From: Amphimedon queenslandica
Lineage: Eukaryota > Porifera > Demospongiae > Haplosclerida > Niphatidae
Direction of reading: 5' to 3'
Length of the DNA stretch: 64,000 bases
NCBI RefSeq assembly: GCF_000090795.2
Contig: NW_003546293.1
Coordinates: 69,379-133,378 of the forward strand
The position numbers were made by a program, and so were the translations under genes. Of the stretch, positions 24,699 to 35,738 are shown one piece after another (the first letter of the stretch is position 1; every line of letters begins with the position of its first letter). Below the pieces are notes generated by a model that searched no databases, was not told the DNA's origin, and saw only the letters and a program-made list of their open reading frames with translations.

Positions 24699-27600
24699 AT
24701 GTCCTCCTCTTTTAATAAGCTTTCTTTATACAAACCAGCTGCAGTCTCTGAAAGGTACCCCCCCCATCTCTAGTAGTTTGTATTTTTTTATTTAAAAATA
24801 GGTTCATGTCTCCAGAACTGGTCAATCCCAGAAAGTACAAACTTTAAAAAAACTTTTACTATTTTTACTTTTAAAATTATTAGTAAGGAGCCCATGCCTT
24901 CTCCCAGTCTCCATTCCACTCCACCTCCTCCGACTCAGTCTCTCTCACTCTCAGATAACGAACACTCTCTACTGAGCAACGAAGCTCCTCTTAATTCAAC
25001 GCTACAAAATGTAATAGCAACAACGACAATAATAATAATTATTATTATTATGTATATGTCATTTTTTCAAATGCAGAGTCGTATTTCTTCTGCCAGTGCT
25101 GGCGACGATAAAACTATGTTGATGGTACAAACGATAGAGTCCCAAACTTATTTAACAAGTCCCGAAGTACAGGTATACTTATAATTAATTAGTGGGTGTG
25201 GTTAGATTATTAATTAATGTATAGGTTAATACTATTGAGACTCCATCTCTTGCTCGTGTTGTCCGCCATTCTCCTCCTCCTCTTCCTCCACCCTCTCTCC
25301 CTGTTAGTAATTCACGTCAGCATCGGTTCAGTTCTAATTTTGTTCCATTGTCGTCATTCAAAGAACCTTTATCAGCATCAAAGGATGGAGGGACTTCAGT
25401 TAGGGAAAAACCAAGTCTTAGCTTATTGCAGCATATTGAAGAAGGTAATGATAATCAGTTGAAGATATTAGTAACTTATTTCATTAGAAATATTCATAAC
25501 TTGCTACACAGCATAAGGGCATCAATATGTATCAGAAAATGTAATAAAAATTTGGGGTGATTTCGGAACCATTTTTTGAAAAAAAACCATGGACTATAGC
25601 CTTGGGTATTTTTCAGAATTTTGCCGTTTTTTTTAAATGGCCACAACTTGAAAAATTAAAGTCGGAATGAGCTCAAACTTTCTACACAGCATAAGGACAT
25701 CAATATGTATCAGAAAATATAATAAAAATTTGGGGTGATTTTGGAGCCATTTTTAAGAAAAAACCATGGACTATAGCCTTGGGTATTTTTCAGAATTTTG
25801 CCGTTTTTTAAAAATGGCCACAACTTGAAAAATTAAAGTCGGAATGAGCTCAAACTTTCTACACAGCATAAGGACATCAATATGTATCAGAAAATATAAT
25901 AAAAATTTGGGGTGATTTTTGAGCCATTTTTAAGAAAAAACCATGGACTATAGCCTTGGGTATTTTTCAGAATTTTGCCGTTTTTTAAAAATGGCCACAA
26001 CTTGAAAAATTAAAGTCGGAATGAGCTCAAACTTTCTACACTGCATAAGAACATCAATATGTATCAGAAAATATAATAAAAATTTGGGGTGATTTCGGAG
26101 CCATTTTTTAGAAAAAACCATGGACTATAGCCTTGGGTATTTTTCAGAATTTTGCCATTTTTTAAAAATGGCCACAACTTGAAAAATTGAGGTCGGAATG
26201 AGCTCAAACTTTCTACACAGCATAAGGACATCAATATGTATCAGAAAATATAATAAAAATTTGGGGTGATTTTGGAGCCATTTTTTAGAAAAAACCATGG
26301 ACTTATTGTACTTTTAGGTAATACTGATCTCTCAGATGAAGAAGTTGATGGAGCTGGTACAAACCTGGTATCAGCAACTTCATCGTCTTCTACTCTAAAG
26401 GAGTTACTGGGAGACAAGGAACATCAGAATAATGGAGGACATGAAGAAATAAAACCAACACCAGTTGAGAGTAAGTGGAGAGGAAAGAGAAGAGAGGGGG
26501 AGGGGGAGGCAATACTAGAAGACAGTGTATAATAATAAAATTAAGATTAAAGTAGAATTAAAATAAAGGTAAAGTTATCAGCATGAAATTAAAATTTAAA
26601 TGATTTAGTAATTATCATATAATAGGTTTACAAGAACAAGCTAGTACGGATGTAAAGGAAAATGAAGGCAAAAGACCAAAAAAGAAAAGTATTATATTTT
26701 TAATATAAGTACAGCTATCATTATTGATCTAATTTTAAGGCTCTAGAGTTGTGGCATCACGCTACATGTCAGGTATTAGCAGCTACAAGAAGAACCAGTT
26801 CCCACCCAGCAATACATCAGTTAGAAATACTACCACTAGTACTACTACTAATAATAATAAAGTAAATTAATGAGAGAAAGCTACATGTACATTGTATATG
26901 TACTTCATCTTTCTCTCTCCCTCATTTTCTCTCTCTCTCCCCCTCTCTCCATCTCTCTTTCTCTCCCCCCTTCCTCTCTCAGTCGGTCATTACTAAACCA
27001 GTCAAAAGGGGGACACTAAGTCAATCTGTCAGTAATGTCTCTTTTAACCCCACCCATCGCCACACCTCCACACCAGCTGTTAAACCAGCCCCGGTCTTAA
27101 AGACTAATGAATTATCGAAAAGAACAGCAACCACAAACCAAACAAGTCAGTATATGTAACTTACTCTACTAACTGTATCTTGACAGTATAAGAAATGTGT
27201 TTTTTCATAGAAGGGGGCAACTTTGATATTTTTGTTCCAGACCCCATGTCTGTGGGGGCCCTCACTGCTAAAATAAATGGCATTACATTTTGTAATGCAT
27301 GGACATTATTAACTTTCATGTTGATTATTATTATTATGTTACAATTTTAATACCGAGCCATATTGGGCCACATAGCAGAATAATGTTTTTAAATTATTTT
27401 ATTATTAGGATTTGGGTAACAGTCAAAACTCATGCATACACAAGTGTTGTACTTGGAAGACTTACATTATTTTGTCTCTGTGTTTATACCCACTCATCAT
27501 AATATGGACATTATTGCTATAGGATACATCATGTATAATAATATCCTTATAGTCATCATAATACATGGAAGGTCTATGTAATAGTAATTATGGATGGGCT

Positions 27601-29127
27601 TGTCTTAATAGTCCAGTGTATTGTTGATGGAGTGGGGTCTTGTGGTTATAGGTTAGGCTGTAGTTTGGGTTTAGGTGTGACAATATGTGTTGAGGGATTG
27701 GCACCAGCTTTGTAGACATGTTAACATTAATTAGAATTCTTTTGTTATTATTATTATTATCATTATTATTATTATTATTATTATTATCATCATTATTATT
27801 ATTATTTATTTATTCTATTTTAGATCAGATGAAAAAGAGGCAGCAGCAACAGCAACCATTGCAACACAGCAATAGAACTGCCAACGTAATGATTTATAAT
27901 TATTTTTTAGATATATTTATATTTTTTATTTAATAATAGCCAGCTATTAGAGTGAGTGGTAAGCCTTTAGATCCTACATCGAAGCAAGGACTATTGAATG
28001 CAAGACTGTTACAAATGACTTATTTAAGAGTAATGGTGAGACTTTAGTGTTGTACTATTGTAAATATAATGATGCTTTAATTTGGACATTTTGGATTGAA
28101 ACTAAGTCAACTAATATAACTTGGTGACGCATGTGTGCAGAAGATTGCCAAATCAAGGACAATTTATATTGAAAAATTACTAAAATTAATTACTGTGTAA
28201 TTTATTATACTTTTACAAAATTAAGTATATCAAAATGCTATACTTTAATTCCTCCCCCCTCTCTCTCTCTCTCTCTCTCTTTCCAGGCATTAAAGAACAA
28301 GAGAGCTGAAGAATCACAGGCTCAGCTCCAGTTGTATGATCTTTGGGAAGCGACTGAGGAGAAGAGAAGAGAAGTAACAGAACTCAAGAAAGAAATAGAA
28401 TATTGTGCAAGAACACAAGCTATTGATGAATCACTTTCCTATCAAGTAAGTAAGACATTATATTAGATGTACATAATACTTTCTTCTTTTATAGTTGAAA
28501 GGTATTTCTGAATTGGAAGAGAAGCTAGCTGCCATTGAGCCTGACCACAAGACACTCTCGGAGTCACTTGATGCAACACTTCATGAGCTTCCAACAAAAG
28601 ATATACTCATCCCTAATGAAGGTACTTTTAAAATAACTAAAAAATGGATAGTTCCTCTACAAAAATATACTCTTGTTGCAGAAAACTTGTAAAAATTTTT
28701 TACTATCAAAATTTTCAAAGTTTCATTGCTAATCATTATTATGCCACAGAGTCCTTGAAAATGATGATAAATCATGATACATGTATGTATGTGCCTTTTC
28801 TCTTTGTAGATGAGTTGGTTCATGGTATAAGTGAAGCTGAGAGCTCTAGCAAAGAAATACATCTCAGGATAGGTGATAGTGCTCTAACAGTTGACACTTT
28901 AGCTGAGAATGTCGAATCTTTGGCTAAGATTGTCAAGAAAGAACAAAACGAAGTGAAAAGGTTGTTTTATTGTAGCTTTAGATTGAGTAACTTAATCTTT
29001 CTCTCTGATCTATTTTAGACTCCAGGAGCACTTGCATAAAACTACAAGGACTCAACTGCATGAGACATCTCTCCATCACGAAAAAATTCAATTTGAGGCT
29101 CTTAAAAATGACAGAACGAAATTATAA
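24699..29127 (+). CDS. HAUS8: HAUS augmin-like complex subunit 8
   Basis: Fifteen exons (24699-24754, 24802-24834, 24884-25010, 25077-25172, 25225-25444, 26318-26470, 26626-26688, 26740-26861, 26983-27145, 27824-27885, 27940-28035, 28287-28445, 28495-28621, 28810-28960, 29019-29127) sum to 1737 nt, 578 aa. HAUS8 is the augmin subunit whose disordered N-terminus binds microtubules. The N-terminal ~330 residues are Ser/Pro/Thr-rich and basic. A VVASRYMS motif matches the VIESRYLQ of human HAUS8. The C-terminal half is coiled coil, with LDATLHELPTKDILI matching human LDTTRHELPVRSIHL. Human HAUS8 is 410 aa, so the extra length is in the disordered head. Intron 5 holds family-B repeats. HAUS8 and the sulfotransferase stops are 62 bp apart. 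Confidence 0.87.
25490..26312 (-). repeat. Family-B tandem repeat array, 177-bp units, in HAUS8 intron 5
   Basis: About 4.5 highly similar units in reverse orientation to the 11.8-kb array. The box CTTGAAAAATTAAAGTCGG recurs at 25647, 25824, 26001 and 26178, exactly 177 bp apart. The palindromic GGACTATAGCC-type box occurs in each. High unit identity suggests recent amplification. Confidence 0.95.
26906..26982 (+). repeat. CT microsatellite on the HAUS8 exon 9 acceptor
   Basis: CT/CCCT-rich tract ending CTCTCTCAG at the 3' splice site before 26983. A second, shorter CT run (28248-28286) does the same for exon 12. Confidence 0.88.
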
Positions 29128-29189
29128 TAAAAAATTATAATAATAAGAAATAATTTGTATGCATGTCCGTTTCATCATTTTGTCTGTTG

Positions 29190-30491
29190 TCATCTTGTCC
29201 TGTAGTGAATGTTATATCTTTTTAAAATGTCTCTTGATTGTTCTATGATCCTATTAACCGATTTTTTGTTCTCGGAGCCAAACGGATCAAAGTTCAAATG
29301 AGTTTGTCTCTTAAAAAATCCTTCTCCATTCCTCTCAACACAATTCAGCCTCTCCTTCTCCACATGATGTCCTAGAAACTCCAATGCTTTGCTTAGCTCT
29401 AGTGTCACGTTCTCTTTGAGTTTTTCGTATTGAATGACGACATGTGGAATGTTTGATTCTTTGAGCCAGGTATTAAGAAAGACCAGCCACGACATTCCTT
29501 TGTATTCCACGTACCAGTCCCACTTTGGATTACCTGTAGCATATGAAAGAAAGAAAGATGAGGGAGGGTTTAGTTTTAAAAGGTAGAGGGGGATCAAAGT
29601 GTATTTATGTTTTTATTCAGTAGCTGCCAAATTAGCTATAGTTGCTGCTTGAGTAGGCAGAGTGACTCTTTGGGGTGACCTCTGTGCTTGTGTGCATATA
29701 CATGAAGCCATAATAATACACTCCTTACTTATGAATGATGATTCTTTAGCAAGTCCAAGATGTTTCTCTGCACGATATTTCGAATTCCATCGTCTATTTG
29801 CTTCGCTTACCAATGCATCAAATGGATCCCGTACAATGACAACTGCTTTATCAAACTTTTGTTGCTTTAAAGGATCCCTGGCCTCAACAGGGAGGGCAAT
29901 CGTGTCTGGATGGTGTGTTTTCACAACAAGAACACTTCCACTCACAATATATTCTCCTGGAAAGGCTGCTTTAAGTGTTGTGTCACAGTATATCGATCCA
30001 GTGTTGATCCCTGTTGCCTGCTCCAGTAAATGTCTTACCCATGTATTACCTGAGCCTTGAAAGCTGGCTAAAGCCACTAATGAGTGGTTCTTGTCCTGGA
30101 AAGCACGTTGCTTAAAGCAAGTCTCTTCACTGGATTTATCTTGAAGCATTTTGGCTGCTTTTGAGGGTGGGCATTGATAGTATCGAGAGAGAGAGAACTT
30201 GTCTAAATTTGCAATCCCTTTAGTCTTCAGTACTTGATCCAATTGTGCCTTTCCATGGCGACTCATTTTAGTTAGAGGCTTCATATTGCTGGGAATAAGT
30301 AGACTGGGCGGCCTCAACAAGGATTGGCTCCCATTTGCTGTCTTTCTGTTGTTGCTGCATTGCAAGTGACACAACATGTGGCATGTCTTGCTGTCTTGTT
30401 TTAGGTAGCTGCTAATGAATGAGACAAACAAGCTAGTGGTGATTGCAGCTACAAGTATGGCGTGTCTGGCTCTGCAGGAGAAAAAGGACAT
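29190..30491 (-). CDS. WSCD-type Golgi sulfotransferase
   Basis: Two exons (29729-30491, 29190-29533) sum to 1107 nt, 368 aa. From ATG 30491 it reads as a type II membrane protein: short basic head, then a membrane anchor (AILVAAITTSLFVSFISSYL). The PAPS-binding 5' loop is FQGSGNTWVRHLLEQATG, followed by TGSIYCD, VVKTHHPD, the 3' phosphate block VVIVRDPFDALVSEANRRW, then VIQYEKLKENVTLEL and NGEGFFKRQ. The same blocks in the same order occur in vertebrate WSCD1/2, but the WSC domains are absent. Substrate unknown; likely a glycan. An upstream in-frame ATG at 30629 would add 46 residues, but the membrane anchor favours 30491. Confidence 0.88.
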
Positions 30492-30677
30492 TGTCCTATA
30501 AAGGTTGAGTGCTTGCTTTTGCTCAAAAGGGGGGAGGCAATGCAACCTAACCTTACCTAAATAATTTAAATGGGTGAGGCTTACTTGCTCTCTCACGTGG
30601 TTTTGTGGCAGTGCAGTCTCTTTCTTCATTTCTCAGCTTTAAAAGGAGGCAAAAGAGAAAAAGAGAGACTCATTCTT

Positions 30678-30746
30678 ATGTATTCAGTTAAACCTACCGC
30701 CAGGGATGGAGGATACAAACGCAGACTTGTCCCCCCGGCCAGCTGA
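30678..30746 (+). promoter_or_regulatory. Possible upstream ORF overlapping the AMD1 start
   Basis: A 22-codon ORF (ATG at 30678) ends inside the AMD1 coding region in another frame. Mammalian AMD1 is repressed by polyamines through a short upstream ORF (encoding MAGDIS). The peptide here is different and longer, so only the arrangement is comparable. It matters only if transcription starts upstream of 30678. Confidence 0.3.
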
Positions 30747-32810
30747 GCCCCATCCCGCGGCTGACCTCTCTCGGAGATTCTCAATAGAAGAGGTCGGTTT
30801 CTTTGAAGGGACTGAGAAACTCTTGGAGGTTTGGTTTGACATTCCTTCCCCTGAAAGCGAAAGCAGAGGACTGAGGGACATACCTATGTAAGAAGCAAGG
30901 ATAAAAGATTTCGTAATAATCTATGGCTCTTTGTTGTGTATCATAGGTCATTCTGGCAGGTCCTCCTTGATTTGGCAAAGTGTCACGTCCTTAGTAAATG
31001 CAATAATGAAAAACTCGATGCTTACGTCTTGAGGTAATAAAACATTTATTATATTCAACGTATTTACTAGTGTGACTCCATCAGCGAGAGTAGCATGTTC
31101 ATATCAAGGAATCGGTTTATTTTAAAGACTTGCGGCACGACAAGTCTTCTCAGTACGGTCAAACCTTTATTAAAGACAGTGAAAAAGTTTTATCCACGGT
31201 CAGAAGTGAAAGTAAGGAGTAAAAAATAAATTAATAAAAATAATTTGCGAATATTTGTTGCATTTATTAGGATTTCTTTTACTCTCATTCTCCTTTCATG
31301 AAGCCTGATCTCCAGCTTCATCCTCATCACAGCTTCAATGATGAAGTAAGCGTGACCTTATATTTTTGATTATCTTCAAACTCCTTCCTTTTATTGTTTC
31401 TCCAGAGCACATATCTTGATACAATCTTCCCAGGTATGCAGCAGCATTGATAATAGTTAATGTACAATCTCTCGTTTTCTTAATAGATGGTGCTGCATAT
31501 GTGCTTGGCAGAATAAATGGAAAATGCTGGTAAGTAAGTAGCAATCTCCTAATTTCATACAAACTGAAGCTATCATAGCATTACAGTATTATTTTGATGC
31601 TGGAATATAAATATATATATTGTAATTGAGAGAATGCTATCTTAGTATTGGAGGTATTATTAATAATGCATAATTGAGAGAGTTTAACATTGTAATGTGA
31701 ACTAATAACTTTACTTTTGTGTTTTGTAGTACCATAGCTTACTTATATATGTGTTTATAGGTATCTTTATTTGGTTGAGTCAATCGAGAACCCTCTACAA
31801 GATCCTGATCAAACACTAGAAGTATGCACTTGCTTTTGTAAATGAAAATCTTTATATAATTGTCCTTGCAAGATATTAATGACAGAATTTGATTCGGAAC
31901 TTATCGGTAGGTTCTCAAAGTTAAGCTATGAGTCTGCCGAAGATCTTAACAAAGTAATTTTAAGTCTCCGTCACGTTTTTGTTTATTTGTCACCTCCTGC
32001 TTAGTCTACGGGTTTGAATGACTTGATACCAGGAGCAACCATTGATTCTTATATATTTGAACCGTGTGGGTTCTCGCTCAACGCCATTGTAAAGGTTAGA
32101 CGAAACAAACAAAAACCTTCTTTATTTCTTTCTCTCCCACTCTCCTCTCTCTCTTATTTAGGAAGACATGTATTTTACTATTCATGTAACGCCACAGGAA
32201 GAATGTGCTTATGTGTCTTTTGAGACAAACGTGGTTGGTGAATGCTATAAGTCTCTCATTAACAAAGTGTTGGATATCTTTAAACCAGGCAGCTTCACTC
32301 TTACCCTATTTGCAAATAAAGTAAATATGACCTCTATTGTAATAATTATATTTTACCAAAATTGAAAAGGAGAGAATCCTTCACTTTTATAATTTTATTT
32401 GATACATGTACTTATGTTGTGTTTCAAGTTTGAGCTTATTTTGATCAAGATTAGGTTTTTTACGAATTTTACAAGTTGCTCAAAAATTGGGCATGTAATA
32501 AAGTACAGGATATTTCTTCAGAATTGACTAGAAGAAATTTCTCCATTTATACTGCATTTTGTGACACCTATACATGTTCATCCTACCCTGCTGCATCTAA
32601 TTGAGTCAGGCTTTTATTTTTAAGTAAAATTTCATTGTTTTTTCTCTTTCCTTCCAGGCTGCAAAATGTAACTTTTCTCATTCAGCTGACCATGATGGGG
32701 CACTCAGCAACTACACTTGCTTGGACAAACAGATCTCTCTCTTCTCTATTTATAATTTAACTTTCCTTCACTACAAGCACAACTCACTCTATAATCACAA
32801 TAATAAATAA
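30706..32810 (+). CDS. AMD1: S-adenosylmethionine decarboxylase
   Basis: Eleven exons (30706-30887, 30947-31033, 31085-31211, 31271-31345, 31406-31433, 31487-31529, 31761-31821, 31873-31953, 32005-32094, 32162-32320, 32658-32810) sum to 1086 nt, 361 aa; human AMD1 is 334. It supplies decarboxylated AdoMet for spermidine and spermine synthesis. The autocleavage site [20 protein letters not shown] keeps the Ser that becomes pyruvoyl. [14 protein letters not shown] near the start, [20 protein letters not shown] and [14 protein letters not shown] are also family blocks. The extra residues are at the two ends. The last intron carries family-A repeat sequence. Head-to-head with the sulfotransferase (214 bp between ATGs). 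Confidence 0.97.
32350..32560 (+). repeat. Family-A repeat in the last AMD1 intron
   Basis: One diverged unit with CTTATGTTGTGTT and the GAGCTTATTTTGATCAAGA-type block; the palindrome box is decayed. Confidence 0.75.
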
Positions 32811-33251
32811 ATAAAATTAGTTTTAAATAAATTATAAAAATACGTATAATATAATAAACTTGTTACCTGGTATGTGACTTGCAGCTCAATTTTTGGAGAA
32901 ATTTTAATAAGCACTTATGCCCCATATTTTGTAGATATTTACTCTGTGTTCTAATTGGCTCTTAAGTATAATACTGCACTTTTAGAGAATATAATGGATA
33001 GAGCTAGACAAAATTCTGTTATAAAATTTATAAGTTGATTTTGACACCTTGTTTACACCTAGTGTTGTAAATTAGAGTGTGAACAAGCTTGTAAAAATTT
33101 ATAAAATTTAATTTGTTAATGAAAAAAATAATGATCATTTTTATCTTTGTGCAACAACTGACAATAAAATAACAAAAAAGAGACAAAATAACAACAGAGC
33201 TGGTGGTCAAAATGTTATAAAGTAATAGTTACACTTAAACAATAATTGTGA
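32811..33251. other. Convergent 3' spacer (AMD1 / short filamin-repeat gene)
   Basis: AT-rich. An AATAAATAAATAAAATT stretch overlapping the AMD1 stop can serve as polyadenylation signal. No other feature recognised. Confidence 0.5.
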
Positions 33252-34016
33252 CTACAAGATATTACAACAGATTACACAAAATTCCTCCTGAGGCTGCTGT
33301 TGCTGCAACTGCCAAGCTCGATATTCCGGAACATCGAGAGCATTTCCAACCTTTATTGTGAAAGGGCTCCCAGGAATTTTGCACTTGTCATCGTCCCCAT
33401 TCCCCCACATAAAGTGAAGCTTATACATTCCATTTGCCTTAGGATGGAAGACTGCTTCATACGTCTCCTGTGAAAGAGCATGAATTTGAAATTCTGCAAC
33501 TGATGGCCCAGTCCATCTTCCTCTCAGTGGACCAAGTCCAGCTCCCTCTTTTGCTGTAATTTTTATGACAGATTGCTGTCCACAGGGAATAGATTTAGTT
33601 AGTGCCTCACCACTTGCTATGACAAGGTGAGGATTAGAAGGTACTTCTCCTTCGATTGTTGCAAAGAAAGGGCTTCCTTTGATCGGAAGGCCACCAAAAT
33701 TGCAATCGATCTTGTGCTGCCCTGGTGCTTTTGGCAGATACGTAACATCATGTGTACCGTCATTATTATTAATGATGTTTAATTTGTCTGGAGGTTTATG
33801 TTTTCCTAAGATCACTACTGCCAGACCCAGACGAGCTACTCCTGCCTCCTTTGGTGCATGTACTTTGAATCTAGCAATTTCATTAATTTTTCCACGAGTT
33901 AATCCTTCCCCTGTGGCAGTGCAAAGCTCAGGATTGATGTCCTTAGTCGTACCTCGTCCTCCACCCATCATTAGTGGGGTCTTGTCTGTAACAGAAGAAT
34001 CAAACTCCTCTTCCAT
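33252..34016 (-). CDS. Short filamin-repeat protein with a C-terminal CaaX-like box
   Basis: Single exon, 254 aa. After a short head (MEEEFDSSVTDKTPLMMGGG) come two filamin/ABP280-type immunoglobulin repeats (residues ~28-120 and ~125-225, with GTHDVTYLPKAPGQHKIDC, IKGSPFFATIEG, YKLHFMWGNGDD and IPGSPFTIKV). A Gln-rich linker leads to EEFCVICCNIL. The last four residues, CNIL, fit a CaaX prenylation box whose final Leu would favour geranylgeranylation, and extra cysteines just before could be palmitoylated. It lines up with the last two repeats of the neighbouring 656-aa protein at roughly half identity, so it is a partial tandem duplicate. A membrane-tethered actin-network adaptor is inferred. 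Confidence 0.88.
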   Translation of the reverse strand: MEEEFDSSVTDKTPLMMGGGRGTTKDINPELCTATGEGLTRGKINEIARFKVHAPKEAGVARLGLAVVILGKHKPPDKLNIINNNDGTHDVTYLPKAPGQHKIDCNFGGLPIKGSPFFATIEGEVPSNPHLVIASGEALTKSIPCGQQSVIKITAKEGAGLGPLRGRWTGPSVAEFQIHALSQETYEAVFHPKANGMYKLHFMWGNGDDDKCKIPGSPFTIKVGNALDVPEYRAWQLQQQQPQEEFCVICCNIL

Positions 34017-34312
34017 GGTCTCGAGTTTCAGTTGAGTTGGTGATCTTTTTTCTGTTTTAGGCCTAGAGGCTATAGCCTAGTGACGTCTATAAGTCTCCTG
34101 TTTTATAGCAATGCTCCAAGATAATAAATCCCCTCGAATGACATCAAGTGTACCTGTGTAACCTGGTATGCAATCAAAGAAACGTAGATCCAATTAAATC
34201 CAGGATGTCTAGTGGTGATATCATTGTTAACTTCCTTTTTTTAGCTGGTGGAAGTGACGTTTTATAGTAGCTGGGTGTGGCTCATTATTTTTTGCAGCAA
34301 ACTCTGTCTGCA
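34017..34312. other. Divergent promoter of the short filamin-repeat and cycloisomerase genes
   Basis: About 300 bp between start codons. It contains a GGGTGTGG GT-box near 34273. A possible splice acceptor (TTTTTTGCAG at 34288-34297) just before the cycloisomerase coding start could end a 5' UTR intron. Confidence 0.4.
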
Positions 34313-35083
34313 ATGATGGCAGCTTTCATGAGGAGCAAAAGAAAGGGAGAAAAAGTTGTACTATATTACACCATAGCATGGATCAGCTCAATGGCTCTCA
34401 TAGTAAAACTTAAACTCTACGAGTCCTTTGATTCAGAAGACTACATAAAGATAGGATTGGCTCTTTCAATACCTTGCTTTCTCTTACAATTATTAAGCAA
34501 AGAGGAGTCTCTACCATTCTACAGGCAGTATTTATTTAAAGCAAACCTCTTTGTGGGTATTATCGGTTATCTGGGCAATCATTTCTACACTCATTACTTC
34601 TACAATGTTCTTGGTATGCGATACACTGGTCCTTTGTCAGGCGGGATAAGAATAAACGACGTACCTTTATCCATGTACCTAATGACACATCCTTATTTCC
34701 TCTCCTACCACGTTCTCGTCAGTCCAGTTATACGCGTTTTTAGACGTGCTCTCTCCGGCAGGCACTACTTGTTATACCACAGTTGCTTTGGGGTATTTGT
34801 TTACATAATTGCCGTGACAACAGCTTTCATTGAAACCTACACAATCAGCAGTTTCCCTTACTATACTTACCCAGACTTTCATGAAATGCTAACTTACGGT
34901 TCTCTCTTTTATGGGCTGTTCTTTCTAGTTAGCTTCCCTCTGTTTCATTTTATTGATGAATCCACAGAATGGCCTTTAAAGAGCGTGGCAATGAGTGCAT
35001 TTGGGTCTATGATGATAGTACTGTTACTAGCAGACATTAGTAGATTAGTATTGAATTTATCCTCTTCATTACCATATGCATAA
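34313..35083 (+). CDS. CPI1: Cycloeucalenol cycloisomerase homologue
   Basis: Single exon, 256 aa; plant CPI1 is ~280. CPI opens the 9,19-cyclopropane ring of cycloeucalenol in plant-type sterol synthesis, in the ER. Seven or so hydrophobic segments fit a multi-pass membrane enzyme. Blocks that agree with plant CPI as I remember it: KLKLYESFDSEDY (KLYE-FTELEY), FKANLFVGIIGYLGNHFYTH then YFYNVLGMRYT (VKANLWI, YVGNYFWTHYFFKVLGASYT), NDVPLSMYLMTHPYFLSYHV (NNVPHTTFFLTHVCFLFYHV), FIETYTISSFPYYTYPD (YLETIAIANFPYYEFVD) and LFYGLFFLVSFPLF. ATG 34313 is the first in-frame methionine; a longer frame begins only with GTG. Whether it acts on a 4-alpha-methyl cyclopropyl sterol or another substrate in the sponge is unknown. 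Confidence 0.88.
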   Translation: MMAAFMRSKRKGEKVVLYYTIAWISSMALIVKLKLYESFDSEDYIKIGLALSIPCFLLQLLSKEESLPFYRQYLFKANLFVGIIGYLGNHFYTHYFYNVLGMRYTGPLSGGIRINDVPLSMYLMTHPYFLSYHVLVSPVIRVFRRALSGRHYLLYHSCFGVFVYIIAVTTAFIETYTISSFPYYTYPDFHEMLTYGSLFYGLFFLVSFPLFHFIDESTEWPLKSVAMSAFGSMMIVLLLADISRLVLNLSSSLPYA

Positions 35084-35738
35084 TGATCGTGATGACTAAA
35101 AATGTTTCTAAATATTCCATTACTACTTCATTGAGTTGTATATGTGGCTTGTACATACAAGCATGGTTATTTTTTTCTTTCGATGTTATTTTAACTGCTG
35201 TTATGATCATGTTGTGGTGTGCTTATCATGTTTATACATTATCAAATAAAGTGGGCAGTCTATTGCAAACAAAGAGACAAAGAATTACAACAATTCTAGT
35301 CACAGAAATGTCAATGTTCCATTGTTGACTGCATGTAGTGAATGTGTCCCACTACAAGACATTACAAATATACTATAATTGCACTGTTTATCAAATTATA
35401 CAAAATTCCTGTGGTCGTGGTTGGACGGGGCAGCTGCCAATATCCTTATTTGGGCATATTTTGCCTCCAAAAGTGAAGCTTTGACCACACTCAAGCTATG
35501 GGTAAACATCACTGCTAATAAGTGTAAAAATTTATACTACATTACATACATAGTCTATTGCGAACACTAAAAATGTAATGATAATACACATATCTGTGTT
35601 CAAAAATTCAAAAAAAAAATTAATGTTAGCAATTGAAAAATGTCTGGAATTATAACAATAAGCCCTACATTTAGCCAGTTTTGGCACAAAAAGATTGAAA
35701 GAGAGAGAGCGAGGGAAAACAGAGAGAACCGCAGTTTA
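35084..35738. other. Convergent spacer with 3' UTRs
   Basis: Lies between the cycloisomerase stop and the long filamin-repeat gene stop. ORFs here (35083-35328, 35379-35570) lack any domain signature and are treated as non-coding. AAATAAAG near 35247 could be the cycloisomerase polyadenylation signal. A filamin tail relic lies at 35345-35460. Confidence 0.5.
35345..35460 (-). pseudogene. Decayed copy of the short filamin gene's C-terminal tail
   Basis: Read on the minus strand this matches the last ~80 nt of the short filamin-repeat gene: TTGGCAGCTGC versus TTGGCAGTTGC, then AGGAATTTTGTATAATTTG versus AGGAATTTTGTGTAATCTG, then TTGTAATGTCTTGTAG versus TTGTAATATCTTGTAG. It encodes QEFCII then stop, where the short gene has QEEFCVICCNIL. 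It lies ~280 bp downstream of the long gene's stop, where a shared ancestral tail would be expected. It could also be part of an unseen alternative last exon. Confidence 0.5.

Noticed and set aside
35083-35570. ORFs 35083-35328 and 35379-35570 after the cycloisomerase
   Set aside because: Overlap the stop or 3' UTR, no recognisable features, AT-rich composition like the spacers.
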